Source: Heracleum sosnowskyi (Eukaryota > Streptophyta > Magnoliopsida > Apiales > Apiaceae). From it: a DNA stretch of 64,000 nt. The position numbers and the translations under genes were made by a program. The notes beneath the pieces are model-generated. The model worked only from the letters and a program-made list of their open reading frames with translations. It searched no databases and was not told the origin of the DNA. The stretch spans positions 62,001 to 126,000 of the forward strand of contig JAUIZM010000145.1 in NCBI GenBank assembly GCA_030848705.1. Direction: 5' to 3'. Positions within the stretch are counted from its first letter, which is position 1. Each line of letters begins with the position of its first letter. Positions 1 through 10,484 of the stretch are shown here, piece after piece.

Positions 1-3000
1 ATTTTCACGCGCTCAAAAAACGAGTTTCCGGGCATTTTTCTTCCGATTTTTTTTGTCACGTGCTAAAATAGAGGTACAAAATGGACGTACGGACCAAAAA
101 ACGCGAAATTTCATTTCCGGAAATGGGTTTTTTCGAACCCCGAAAATGGGAAAAAACCCACTTTTTGGCCCAAAACTGGTGTCACTGGCATTTTCACGCG
201 CTCAAAAAACGAGGTTCCGGACACTTTTCTTCCGATTTTTTTTGTCACATGGTAAAATAGAGGTACAAAATGGACGTACGGACCAAAAAACACGAAATTT
301 CATTTCCGGAAATGGGTTTTTTCGACCCCCGAAAATGGGAAAAAACCCACTTTTTGGCCCAAAACTGGTTTCACTGGCATTTTCACACGCTCAAAAAACG
401 AGGTTCCGGACACTTTTCTTCCGATTTTTTTTGTCACGTGCTAAAATAGAGGTACAAAATGGACGTACGGACCAAAAAAACGCGAAATTTCATTTCCGGA
501 AATGGGTTTTTTTCGACCCCCGAAAATGGGAAAAAACCCAGTTTTTGGCCCAAAACTGGTTTCACTGGCATTTTCACGCGCTCAAGAAACGAGGTTCCGG
601 ACACTTTTCTTCCGATTTTTTTTGTCACGTGCTAAAATAGAGGTACAAAATGGACGTACGGACCAAAAAACGCGAAATTTCATTTCCGGAAATGGGTTTT
701 TTCGACCCCCGAAAATGGGAAAAAACCCACTTTTTGGCCCAAAACTAGTTTCACTGGCATTTTCACGCGCTCAAAAAACGAGGTTCCGGACATTTTTCTT
801 CCGATTTTTTTTGTCACGTGCTAAAATAGAGGTACAAAATGGACGTACGGACCAAAAAACGCGAAATTTCATTTCCGGAAATGGGTTTTTTTCGACCCCC
901 GAAAATGGGAAAAAACCCACTTTTTGGCCCAAAACTAGTTTCACTGGCATTTTCACGCGCTCAAAAAACGAGGTTCCGGACATTTTTCTTCCGATTTTTT
1001 TTGTCACGTGCTAAAATAGAGGTACAAAATTGACGTACGGACCAAAAAACGCGAAATTTCATTTCCGGAAAAGGGTTTTTTTCGACCCCCGAAAATGGGA
1101 AAAAAACCCACTTTTTGGCCCAAAACTGGTTTCACTGGCATTTTCACGCGCTCAAAAAACGAGTTTCCGGGCATTTTTCTTCCGATTTTTTTTGTCACGT
1201 GCTAAAATATAGGTACAAAATGGACGTACGGACCAAAAAACGCGAAATTTTATTTCCGGAAATGGGTTTTTTCGACCCCCGAAAATGGGAAAAAACCCAC
1301 TTTTTGGCCCAAAACTGGTTTCACTGGCATTTTCACGCGCTCAAAAAACGAGGTTCCGGACACTTTTCTTCCGATTTTTTTTGTGACGTGCTAAAATAGA
1401 GGTAAAAAATGGACGTACGGACCAAAAAACGCGAAATTTCATTTCCGGAAATGGGTTTTTTCGAACCCCGAAAATGGGAAAAAACCCACTTTTTGGCCCA
1501 AAACTGGTTTCACTGGCATTTTCACGCGCTCAAAAAACGAGGTTCCGGACACTTTTCTTCCGATTTTTTTTGTCACATGGTAAAATAGAGGTACAAAATG
1601 GACGTACGGACCAAAAAACACGAAATTTCATTTCCGGAAATGGGTTTTTTCGACCCCCGAAAATGGGAAAAAACCCACTTTTTGGCCCAAAACTGGTTTC
1701 ACTGGCATTTTCACGCGCTCAAAAAACGAGGTTCCGGACACTTTTCTTCCGATTTTTTTTGTCACGTGCTAAAATAGAGGTACAAAATGGACGTACGGAC
1801 CAAAAAACGCGAAATTTCATTTCCGGAAATGGGTTTTTTTCGACCCCCGAAAATGGGAAAAAACCCAGTTTTTGGCCCAAAACTGGTTTCACTGGCATTT
1901 TCACGCGCTCAAGAAACGAGGTTCCGGACACTTTTCTTCCGATTTTTTTTGTCACGTGCTAAAATAGAGGTACAAAATGGACGTACGGACCAAAAAACGC
2001 GAAATTTCATTTCCGGAAATGGGTTTTTTCGACCCCCGAAAATGGGAAAAAACCCACTTTTTGGCCCAAAACTAGTTTCACTGGCATTTTCACGCGCTCC
2101 AAAAACGAGGTTCCGGACATTTTTCTTCCGATATTTTTTTGTCACGTGCTAAAATAGAGGTACAAAATGGACGTACGGACCAAAAAACGCGAAATTTCAT
2201 TTCCGGAAAAGGGTTTTTTTCGACCCCCGAAAATGGGAAAAAAACCCACTTTTTGGCCCAAAACTGGTTTCACTGGCATTTTCACGCGCTCAAAAAACGA
2301 GTTTCCGGGCATTTTTCTTCCGATTTTTTTTGTCACGTGCTAAAATAGAGGTACAAAATGGACGTACGGACCAAAAAACGCGAAATTTCATTTCCGGAAA
2401 TGGGTTTTTTCGACCCCCGAAAATGGGAAAAAACCCACTTTTTGGCCCAAAACTGGTTTCACTGGCATTTTCACGCGCTCAAAAAACGAGGTTCCGGACA
2501 CTTTTCTTCCGATTTTTTTTGTCACGTGCTAAAATATAGGTAAAAAATGGACGTACGGACCAAAAAACGCGAAATTTCATTTCGGGAAATGGGTTTTTTC
2601 GACCCCCGAAAATGGGAAAAAACCCACTTTTTGGCCCAAAACTGGTTTCACTGGCATTTTCACGCGCTCAAAAAACGAGGTTCCGGACATTTTTCTTCCG
2701 ATTTTTTTTGTCACGTGCTAAAATAGAGGTACAAAATGGATGTACGGACCAAAAAACACGAAATTTCATTTCCGGAAATGGGTTTTTTCGACCCCCGAAA
2801 ATGGGAAAAAACCCACTTTTTGGCCCAAAACTGGTTTCACTGGCATTTTCACGCGCTCAAAAAATGAGGTTCCGGACACTTTTCTTCCGATTTTTTTTGT
2901 CACGTGCTAAAATAGAGGTACAAAATGGACGTACGGACCAAAAAACGCGAAATTTCATTTCCGGAAATGGGTTTTTTTCGACCCCCGAAAATGGGAAAAA

Positions 3001-6000
3001 ACCCAGTTTTTGGCCCAAAACTGGTTTCACTGGCATTTTCACGCGCTCAAGAAACGAGGTTCCGGACACTTTTCTTCCGATTTTTTTTGTCACGTGCTAA
3101 AATAGAGGTACAAAATGGACGTACGGACCAAAAAACGCGAAATTTCATTTCCGGAAATGGGTTTTTTCGACCCCCGAAAATGGGAAAAAACCCACTTTTT
3201 GGCCCAAAACTGGTTTCACTGGCATTTTCACGCGCTCAAAAAACGACGTTCCGGACATTTTTCTTCCGATTTTTTTTGTCACGTGCTAAAATAGAGGTAC
3301 AAAATGGACGTACGGACCAAAAAACGCGAAATTTCATTTCCGGAAAAGGGTTTTTTTCGACCCCCGAAAATGGGAAAAAAACCCACTTTTTGGCCCAAAA
3401 CTGGTTTCACTGGCATTTTCACGCGCTCAAAAAACGAGTTTCCGGGCATTTTTCTTCCGATTTTTTTTGTCACGTGCTAAAATAGAGGTACAAAATGGAC
3501 GTACGGACCAAAAAACGCGAAATTTCATTTCCGGAAAAGGGTTTTTTTCGACCCACGAAAATGGGAAAAAACCCACTTTTTGGCCCAAAACTGGTTTCAC
3601 TGGCATTTTTACGCGCTCAAAAAACGAGGTTCCGGGCATTTTTCTTCCGATTTTTTTTGTCACGTGCTAAAATAGAGGTACAAAATGAACGTACGGACCA
3701 AAAAACGCGAAATTTCATTGCCGGAAAAGGGTTTTTTTCGACCCCCGAAAATGGGAAAAAACCCACTTTTTGGCCCAAAACTGGTTTCACTGGCATTTTC
3801 ACGCGCTCAAAAAACGAGGTTCCGGACATTTTTCTTCCGATTTTTTTTGTCACGTGCTAAAATAGAGGTACAAAATGGACGTACGGACCAAAAAACGCGA
3901 AATTTCATTTCCGGAAATGGGTTTTTTCGACCCCCGAAAATGGGAAAAAACCCACTTTTTGGCCCAAAACTGGTTTCACTGGCATTTTCACGCGCTCAAA
4001 AAACGAGGTTCCGGACACTTTTCTTCCGATTTTTTTTGTTACGTGCTAAAATAGAGGTAAAAAATGGACGTACGGACCAAAAAACGCGAAATTTCATTTC
4101 CGGAAATGGGTTTTTTCGACCCCCGAAAATGGGAAAAAACCCACTTTTTGGCCCAAAACTGGTTTCACTGGCATTTTCACGCGCTCAAAAAACGAGGTTC
4201 CGGACATTTTTCTTCCGATTTTTTTTGTCACGTGCTAAAATAGAGGTACAAAATGGACGTACGGACCAAAAAACGCGAAATTTCATTTCCGGAAATGGGT
4301 TTTTTCGACCCCCGAAAATGGGAAAAAACCCACTTTTTGGCCCAAAACTGGTTTCACTGGCATTTTCACACGCTCAAAAAACGAGGTTCCGGACACTTTT
4401 CTTCCGATTTTTTTTGTCACGTGCTAAAATAGAGGTACAAAATGGACGTACGGACCAAAAAACGCGAAATTTCATTTCCGGAAATGGGTTTTTTCGAACC
4501 CCGAAAATGGGAAAAAACCCACTTTTTGGCCCAAAACTGGTGTCACTGGCATTTTCACGCGCTCAAAAAACGAGGTTCCGGACACTTTTCTTCCGATTTT
4601 TTTTGTCACGTGGTAAAATAGAGGTACAAAATGGACGTACGGACCAAAAAACACGAAATTTCATTTCCGGAAATGGGTTTTTTCGACCCCCGAAAATGGG
4701 AAAAAACCCACTTTTTGGCCCAAAACTAGTTTCACTGGCATTTTCACGCGCTCAAAAAACGAGGTTCCGGACACTTTTCTTCCGATTTTTTTTGTCACGT
4801 GCTAAAATAGAGGTACAAAATGGACGTACGGACCAAAAAACGCGAAATTTCATTTCCGGAAATGGGTTTTTTTCGACCCCCGAAAATGGGAAAAAACCCA
4901 GTTTTTGGCCCAAAACTGGTTTCACTGGCATTTTCACGCGCTCAAGAAACGAGGTTCCGGACACTTTTCTTCCGATTTTTTTTGTCACGTGCTAAAATAG
5001 AGGTACAAAATGGACGTACGGACCAAAAAACGCGAAATTTCATTTCCGGAAATGGGTTTTTTCGACCCCCGAAAATGGGAAAAAACCCACTTTTTGGCCC
5101 AAAACTAGTTTCACTGGCATTTTCACGCGCTCAAAAAACGAGGTTCCGGACATTTTTCTTCCGATTTTTTTTGTCACATGGTAAAATAGAGGTACAAAAT
5201 GGACGTACGGACCAAAAAACGCGAAATTTCATTTCCGGAAAAGGGTTTTTTTCGACCCCCGAAAATGGGAAAAAACCCACTTTTTGGCCCAAAACTGGTT
5301 TCACTGCCATTTTCACGCGCTCAAAAAACGAGTTTCCGGACATTTTTCTTCCGATTTTTTTTGTCACGTGCTAAAATAGAGGTACAAAATGGACGTACGG
5401 ACCAAAAAACGCGAAATTTCATTTCCGGAAAAGGGTTTTTTTCGACCCACGAAAATGGGAAAAAACCCACTTTTTGGCCCAAAACTGGTTTCACTGGCAT
5501 TTTTACGCGCTCAAAAAACGAGGTTCCGGGCATTTTTCTTCCGATTTTTTTTGTCACGTGCTAAAATAGAGGTACAAAATGAACGTACGGACCAAAAAAC
5601 GCGAAATTTCATTTCCGGAAAAGGGTTTTTTTCGACCCCCGAAAATGGGAAAAAACCCACTTTTTGGCCCAAAACTGGTTTCACTAGCATTTTCACGCGC
5701 TCAAAAAACGAGGTTCCGGACATTTTTCTTCCGATTTTTTTTGTCACGTGCTAAAATAGAGGTACAAAATGAACGTACGGACCAAAAAACGCGAAATTCC
5801 ATTGCCGGAAAAGGGTTTTTTTCGACCCCCGAAAATGGGAAAAAACCCACTTTTTGGCCCAAAACTGGTTTCACTGGCATTTTCACGCGCTCAAAAAACG
5901 AGGTTCCGGACACTTTTCTTCCGATTTTTTTTGTCACGTGCTAAAATAGAGGTAAAAAATGGACGTACGGACCAAAAAACGCGAAATTTCATTTCCGGAA

Positions 6001-7503
6001 ATGGGTTTTTTCGACCCCCGAAAATGGGAAAAAACCCACTTTTTGGCCCAAAACTGGTTTCACTGGCATTTTCACGCGCTCAAAAAACGAGGTTCCGGAC
6101 ATTTTTCTTCCGATTTTTTTTGTCACGTGCTAAAATAGAGGTACAAAATGGACGTACGGACCAAAAAACGCGAAATTTCATTTCCGGAAATGGGTTTTTT
6201 CGACCCCCGAAAATGGGAAAAAACCCACTTTTTGGCCCAAAACTGGTTTCACTGGCATTTTCACGCGCTCAAAAAACGAGGTTCCGGACACTTTTCTTCC
6301 GATTTTTTTTGTCACGTGCTAAAATAGAGGTACAAAATGGACGTACGGACCAAAAAACGCGAAATTTCATTTCCGGAAATGGGTTTTTTCGACCCCCGAA
6401 AATGGGAAAAAACCCACTTTTTGGCCCAAAACTGGTTTCACTGGCATTTTCACGCGCTCAAAAAACGAGTTTCCGGGCATTTTTCTTCCGATTTTTTTTG
6501 TCACGTGCTAAAATAGAGGTACAAAATGGACGTACGGACCAAAAAACGCGAAATTTCATTTCCGGAAAAGGGTTTTTTCGACCCACGAAAATGGGAAAAA
6601 ACCCACTATTTGGCCCAAAACTGGTTTCACTGGCATTTTTACGCGCTCAAAAAACGAGGTTCCGGGCATTTTTCTTCCGATTTTTTTTGTCACGTGCTAA
6701 AATAGAGGTACAAAATGAACGTACGGACCAAAAAACGCGAAATTTCATTGCCGGAAAAGGGTTTTTTTCGACCCCCGAAAATGGGAAAAAACCCACTTTT
6801 TGGCCCAAAACTGGTTTCACTGGCATTTTCACGCGCTCAAAAAACGAGGTTCCGGACATTTTTCTTCCGATTTTTTTTGTCACGTGCTAAAATAGAGGTA
6901 TAAAATGGACGTACGGACCAAAAAACGCGAAATTTCATTTCCGGAAATGGGTTTTTTCGACCCCCGAAAATGGGAAAAAACCCACTTTTTGGCCCAAAAC
7001 TGGTTTCACTGGCATTTTCACGCGCTCAAAAAACGAGGTTCCGGACACTTTTCTTCCGATTTTTTTTGTTACGTGCTAAAATAGAGGTAAAAAATGGACG
7101 TACGGACCAAAAAACGCGAAATTTCATTTCCGGAAATGGGTTTTTTCGACCCCCGAAAATGGGAAAAAACCCACTTTTTGGCCCAAAACTGGTTTCACTG
7201 GCATTTTCACGCGCTCAAAAAACGAGGTTCCGGACATTTTTCTTCCGATTTTTTTTGTCACGTGCTAAAATAGAGGTACAAAATGGACGTACGGACCAAA
7301 AAACGCGAAATTTCATTTCCGGAAATGGGTTTTTTCGACCCCCGAAAATGGGAAAAAACCCACTTTTTGGCCCAAAACTGGTTTCACTGGCATTTTCACG
7401 CGCTCAAAAAACGAGGTTCCGGACACTTTTCTTCCGATTTTTTTTGTCACGTGGTAAAATAGAGGTACAAAATGGACGTACGGACCAAAAAACGCGAAAT
7501 TTC
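1..7503. repeat. Satellite array, left part (189-bp monomer)
   Basis: About 40 head-to-tail monomers. The basic unit is 189 bp; frequent variants are 190 bp (seven instead of six T after GGG) and 191 bp (an extra A in the GGGAAAAAACCC tract as well). Each unit holds the same landmarks in order: CACGCGCTC, GAGGTTCCGGAC, a T8 tract, GTCACGTGC, GGACGTACGGACC, ATTTCCGGAAAT, a T6-7 tract, GGGAAAAAACCC and TTTTTGGCCCAAAAC. Neighbouring units differ at a few positions, and particular variants recur at fixed intervals; for example a GGTGTCAC variant occurs at about 178 and 4538. The array begins before the window and is interrupted at 7503 by a retrotransposon. No gene is expected here; open frames arise because the period is divisible by three. 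The family is not one I recognise by name. Confidence 0.97.
7499..7503. repeat. Target-site duplication, left copy (ATTTC)
   Basis: The five bases ATTTC directly before the 5' LTR are repeated directly after the 3' LTR at 20439-20443. Removing the element and one copy restores an uninterrupted satellite monomer, next to its ATTTCCGGAAAT palindrome. Five-base duplications are typical of copia integrases. This proves that the element jumped into a pre-existing array. Confidence 0.97.
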
Positions 7504-7578
7504 TGTTAGATATAATTGCTAATGTTTGTTTATCAGTGTTTAAGCAACAGGTACTGGTCAGAGTTTATCAGAAGCCGA

Positions 7579-7600
7579 TCAGAGTTTAGTTAAACTCTGA
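7579..7600. promoter_or_regulatory. Perfect 22-bp palindrome in U3
   Basis: Two 10-base arms, TCAGAGTTTA and TAAACTCTGA, are separated by GT. It lies about 250 bp upstream of the TATA box. The same sequence is at 19967-19988 in the 3' LTR. Palindromic motifs in the LTR have been described as a Sirevirus trait; binding of a factor here is inference. Confidence 0.8.
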
Positions 7601-7626
7601 TAGGGTGAAGAGTTTAAAGGAAGCTA

Positions 7627-7650
7627 GTCAGAGTTTATTTAAAGTCTGAC
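7627..7650. promoter_or_regulatory. Near-perfect 24-bp palindrome in U3
   Basis: Arms GTCAGAGTTTA and TAAAGTCTGAC are separated by TT; one pair is mismatched. It begins 48 bp after the start of the first palindrome and shares its core. The 3' LTR copy is at 20015-20038. Confidence 0.75.
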
Positions 7651-7848
7651 AAGGTGATAGTTGAATTAGCTGTCGGTGCAGAATTGAAGATTCTAGAAGC
7701 AATACATTCTGAAGATGGAAAGAAGCAGAATATATTGATACAGCTAAGGAAACAGGATAGAAGATAAGAAGCAATCCTTAATTGATATGAATTGTATAGC
7801 TAACTTGTAGGAATATCAATTAGAGAAGGATTGTATGTAGCTGTGTAC

Positions 7849-7856
7849 TATATAAA
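7849..7856 (+). promoter_or_regulatory. TATA box of the 5' LTR (TATATAAA)
   Basis: TATATAAA in the context GTACTATATAAACACAG is the best TATA box in the LTR. Transcription would start near 7880, giving an R-U5 of about 170 bases before the primer-binding site. The identical box in the 3' LTR is at 20237-20244. Confidence 0.75.
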
Positions 7857-8052
7857 CACAGATAGGTTATCCCTAGAAGGGACGCAATCATTGAGATATT
7901 ATTCTTGTAACCTAGAAGCTCTTTATGATTCATTAACATCATAAAGAGAGAAGCTGTTAATAAGATTACAGTTTTATTGATTCATAAACAGTGTTATTAA
8001 TTATTGTTATTCTCATACATACTTGATTATATTGTGTATTCGGCCTAACAAT

Positions 8053-8064
8053 TGGTATCAGAGC
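8053..8064 (+). other. Primer-binding site (tRNA-iMet)
   Basis: TGGTATCAGAGC starts two bases after the 5' LTR and is complementary to the 3' end of plant initiator methionine tRNA, the usual primer for copia minus-strand synthesis. The leader from here to the gag start is about 50 bases and holds nothing else I recognise. Confidence 0.95.
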
Positions 8065-8113
8065 CAAGGCTGTTTAATATATACAGTTTTACGATTAAAA
8101 CACAGTAATAATC

Positions 8114-10465
8114 ATGTCTGAAGAAAATCAAAATCAAGTTCCTCCTGCGGCTGAACAGGTTAAGCCAAATTCTGTGAGTCGATATGAAACTATCAGGGTT
8201 CCAATGCTCAGGCCAATAGAGTATCCGATATGGAAGGTGAAGATGACCATGTTTCTGGAGGCTACAGATCCAGAATATCTTGACAGAATCAATAATGGTC
8301 CTCATAAGCCAACTAAATTATCTCCTGCTGTTGGTGATAAAGAACAGACACTGATTCCAAAGGAAAAGAAAGATTATACTCCTGAAGACATCTCATCAAT
8401 TGCAAAGGATGCAAAGGTTAGACATCTACTCCACAGTGCTTTAGATAATGTTATGTCTAACAGAGTAATTGGCTGCAAAACGGCAAAGGAAATCTGGGAT
8501 GCTTTGGAAGTAAGGTGTCAAGGAACCACTGCTATAAAGAAGAACAGGAAGACAATACTCACACAGGAGTATGAGCACTTTGATTCAAGATCTAATGAAA
8601 CCTTGACTGAGACTTATGACAGGTTTTGTAAATTACTGAATGATCTGTCTCTGGTTGACAAAGAATATAATCTTGAAGAGTCAAATCTCAAGTTTCTCTT
8701 ATCTCTACCTGAAAAATGGGATCTGAAGACGACCTCAATCAGAGATAATTATGATCTTGATGATACAGATCTTGATGAGATTTATGGCTTGTTAAAGACT
8801 CACGAACTTGAGATAGATCAAAGAAACAGAAGATCAAGCAAGAAGACAAAATCTGTTGCTCTCAAAGTTGAGGAGAAGCCCATTGAAAAGAAGGAATCAT
8901 CAAAGAAGAAAGCCAAGGGAAAGGCTTTAGTCATTAAATCTGAAAGTGAGTCATCAAACTCTGATGATGACTCAAACTCTGATGAAGCTTCTGACTCTGA
9001 GGATGATGAAGAACGGTTGATGCAAATGGCGGCATTGATGGTGAAGACCTTCAAGAAGATGGGATTCAAGAACTTCAAGAAAGGAAAGAGATTCTCAAGG
9101 AGAGATTCAAATTCTGAGAAGAAGAATTTCAGAAAGTCTGATGGAAAAGATACCAAGTCTGGAAAGAAGGACAAATCTGAGATCCAGTGCTACAAGTGCA
9201 AAGAGATGGGTCACTATGCTCCAGAGTGCAAGAAAGGAAAAACTGGAAAAGCACTCGTCTCTAAAGGCAAAGACTGGGCAGATACTTCAGATTCTGATGA
9301 TGGAGAAAATTATGCTCTTATGGCAACTGTCAAAGATGAGACTGAATCATCAGAAAATAAGGTACCCCTAACTACTTATGCGTATGATACTGATAATATT
9401 TCTGAATTAAGAATTTATCTTAAGAACATACATGTTAGTTATAGGGATCAGACTTTAGAGAATGAAAGGATTAAATCTGAGAATCTTAGTCTTAAAGAAA
9501 GAAACAAGTTTCTTGAAAGAGAACTTGAGAATATGAAGCAGACTCAAAAAGAAAGAGATGATGCTGTTTATGTGAAACAGGAGTTGCTTAAAAGGTATAG
9601 GCAACTAGAATCTGATTTAGAGAAGGAAAGGAAAATAATTAAAACTTGGACTAATTCTGGCAGAGATACACATCAAGTTTTTCAAACAGATGCTGTAGGT
9701 TTAGGATACAGTGAGGAAGATGAACTTAGGTTTCAAGATAAAATTAAGTTTAGAGCTTTCACAAGTTCATATTCAACTCCTGTAACATTTGTTCCTGAAT
9801 CTGGAAAGTTAAAATCTGCAGTTGTGAAAGAAACTGTTATGGAGCCAGTTGAAACTTGTGTTGAACAAGTAGATACTGAATCTAAAACAGAGAAGCCTGT
9901 TGAGATAGAAGCTGTTAAAGAACCAATAAGAGTCTGTGAGAAACAGGTTAATGTTGGTTTAATGACAGGAAAACAGTTTAAACATAAGCTCAAAGAGGTT
10001 AAGTCTGCCATGAAACCTAAAGGGTCCAAGAGAAATAGGAATGGAAAAATAGGCATAAACAATAGAAATAATCATTTGCTTAATGCTGGTGCTTTAAGGA
10101 AAACATGTTACAGTTGTGGTAGTTCTAATCATCTTGCTAGATTTTGCACTAAGAACAAGCATATTAATTCTTTACCTTCTACTTCAGAAGTAAAGAATGA
10201 TTATGTTAGAGTAAAACCACAGACCTTATGCAAACATTGTGGGAGCACTTGGCATTCTATTTACACATGTAAGAGTTATCATGCAATTTATCATAATTAC
10301 TATGAGCTAAAACCCAACTTGAAGTGGGTTAGAGCAAACTCTGCTAGTGTAAAATCTGACAATGTTAGTTTAAACTCTGAGAAAGTTGATTCCGCTGCAA
10401 AAGCTAACACTGTTAAGAAAGGCAAAGGGTCCAAGCAAGTCTGGATCCTTAAAACTAACACTTAG
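8114..10465 (+). CDS. gag: Gag, nucleocapsid protein with three CCHC zinc knuckles
   Basis: 783 codons, starting at the first ATG after the leader. Gag assembles the cytoplasmic virus-like particle and packages the RNA. The N-terminal region (about 20-235) has the plant copia gag look, with YPIWKVKM near 37-44 and the UBN2-type helices that follow. A lysine-rich and serine/acidic stretch lies at about 240-300. The first zinc knuckle is C359-C362-H367-C372. A heptad-rich coiled coil follows at about 430-512. Two further CX2CX4HX4C knuckles are C665-C668-H673-C678 and C706-C709-H714-C719. Many copia gags are about half this length with one knuckle; the long C-terminal half is unusual but agrees with Sirevirus-type gags. 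The frame closes at TAG 10463-10465, and pol is in another frame 13 bases further on. Confidence 0.93.
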   Translation: MSEENQNQVPPAAEQVKPNSVSRYETIRVPMLRPIEYPIWKVKMTMFLEATDPEYLDRINNGPHKPTKLSPAVGDKEQTLIPKEKKDYTPEDISSIAKDAKVRHLLHSALDNVMSNRVIGCKTAKEIWDALEVRCQGTTAIKKNRKTILTQEYEHFDSRSNETLTETYDRFCKLLNDLSLVDKEYNLEESNLKFLLSLPEKWDLKTTSIRDNYDLDDTDLDEIYGLLKTHELEIDQRNRRSSKKTKSVALKVEEKPIEKKESSKKKAKGKALVIKSESESSNSDDDSNSDEASDSEDDEERLMQMAALMVKTFKKMGFKNFKKGKRFSRRDSNSEKKNFRKSDGKDTKSGKKDKSEIQCYKCKEMGHYAPECKKGKTGKALVSKGKDWADTSDSDDGENYALMATVKDETESSENKVPLTTYAYDTDNISELRIYLKNIHVSYRDQTLENERIKSENLSLKERNKFLERELENMKQTQKERDDAVYVKQELLKRYRQLESDLEKERKIIKTWTNSGRDTHQVFQTDAVGLGYSEEDELRFQDKIKFRAFTSSYSTPVTFVPESGKLKSAVVKETVMEPVETCVEQVDTESKTEKPVEIEAVKEPIRVCEKQVNVGLMTGKQFKHKLKEVKSAMKPKGSKRNRNGKIGINNRNNHLLNAGALRKTCYSCGSSNHLARFCTKNKHINSLPSTSEVKNDYVRVKPQTLCKHCGSTWHSIYTCKSYHAIYHNYYELKPNLKWVRANSASVKSDNVSLNSEKVDSAAKANTVKKGKGSKQVWILKTNT

Positions 10466-10484
10466 TGTTTGTTTGTGATTGCAG
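10466..10484 (+). other. gag-pol junction with splice-acceptor-like site
   Basis: Between the gag stop (TAG, ends 10465) and the first open pol codon lies a T/G-rich stretch ending TTTGTGATTGCAG at 10484. This matches a plant 3' splice site: U-rich, then GCAG, then G. The pol frame has a TGA at 10476-10478, so gag and pol frames do not overlap anywhere and simple frameshifting or stop readthrough cannot connect them. The acceptor lies six bases after that TGA, so a spliced mRNA could enter pol at Gly. The donor cannot be chosen by eye. Alternatives are internal initiation or a recent mutation. Confidence 0.5.

Larger units (their letters stand above)
7504..8050 (+). repeat. 5' LTR of the SIRE-like element
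   Basis: 547 bp, starting TGTTAGATATAATTGC and ending TTCGGCCTAACA, with matching inverted ends TGTTAG/CTAACA. It matches the 3' LTR at every position I could compare except 7550. The upstream half carries four TCAGAGTTT/AAACTCTGA motifs, three of them arranged in two palindromes. A TATA box lies at 7849-7856, so U3 is about 345-370 bp, followed by R and U5. It should drive transcription of the genomic RNA into gag. Confidence 0.96.

Noticed and set aside
8818..9174. 118-codon - strand frame inside gag
   Set aside because: It is the mirror of the lysine- and serine-rich gag stretch, has no support of its own, and overlaps a well-supported sense gene.
10479..10481. TTG at 10479 as the true start of pol
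   Set aside because: It is only the first codon after a stop. Plant Pol is made from a gag-pol product or a spliced message, and TTG initiation is unlikely.
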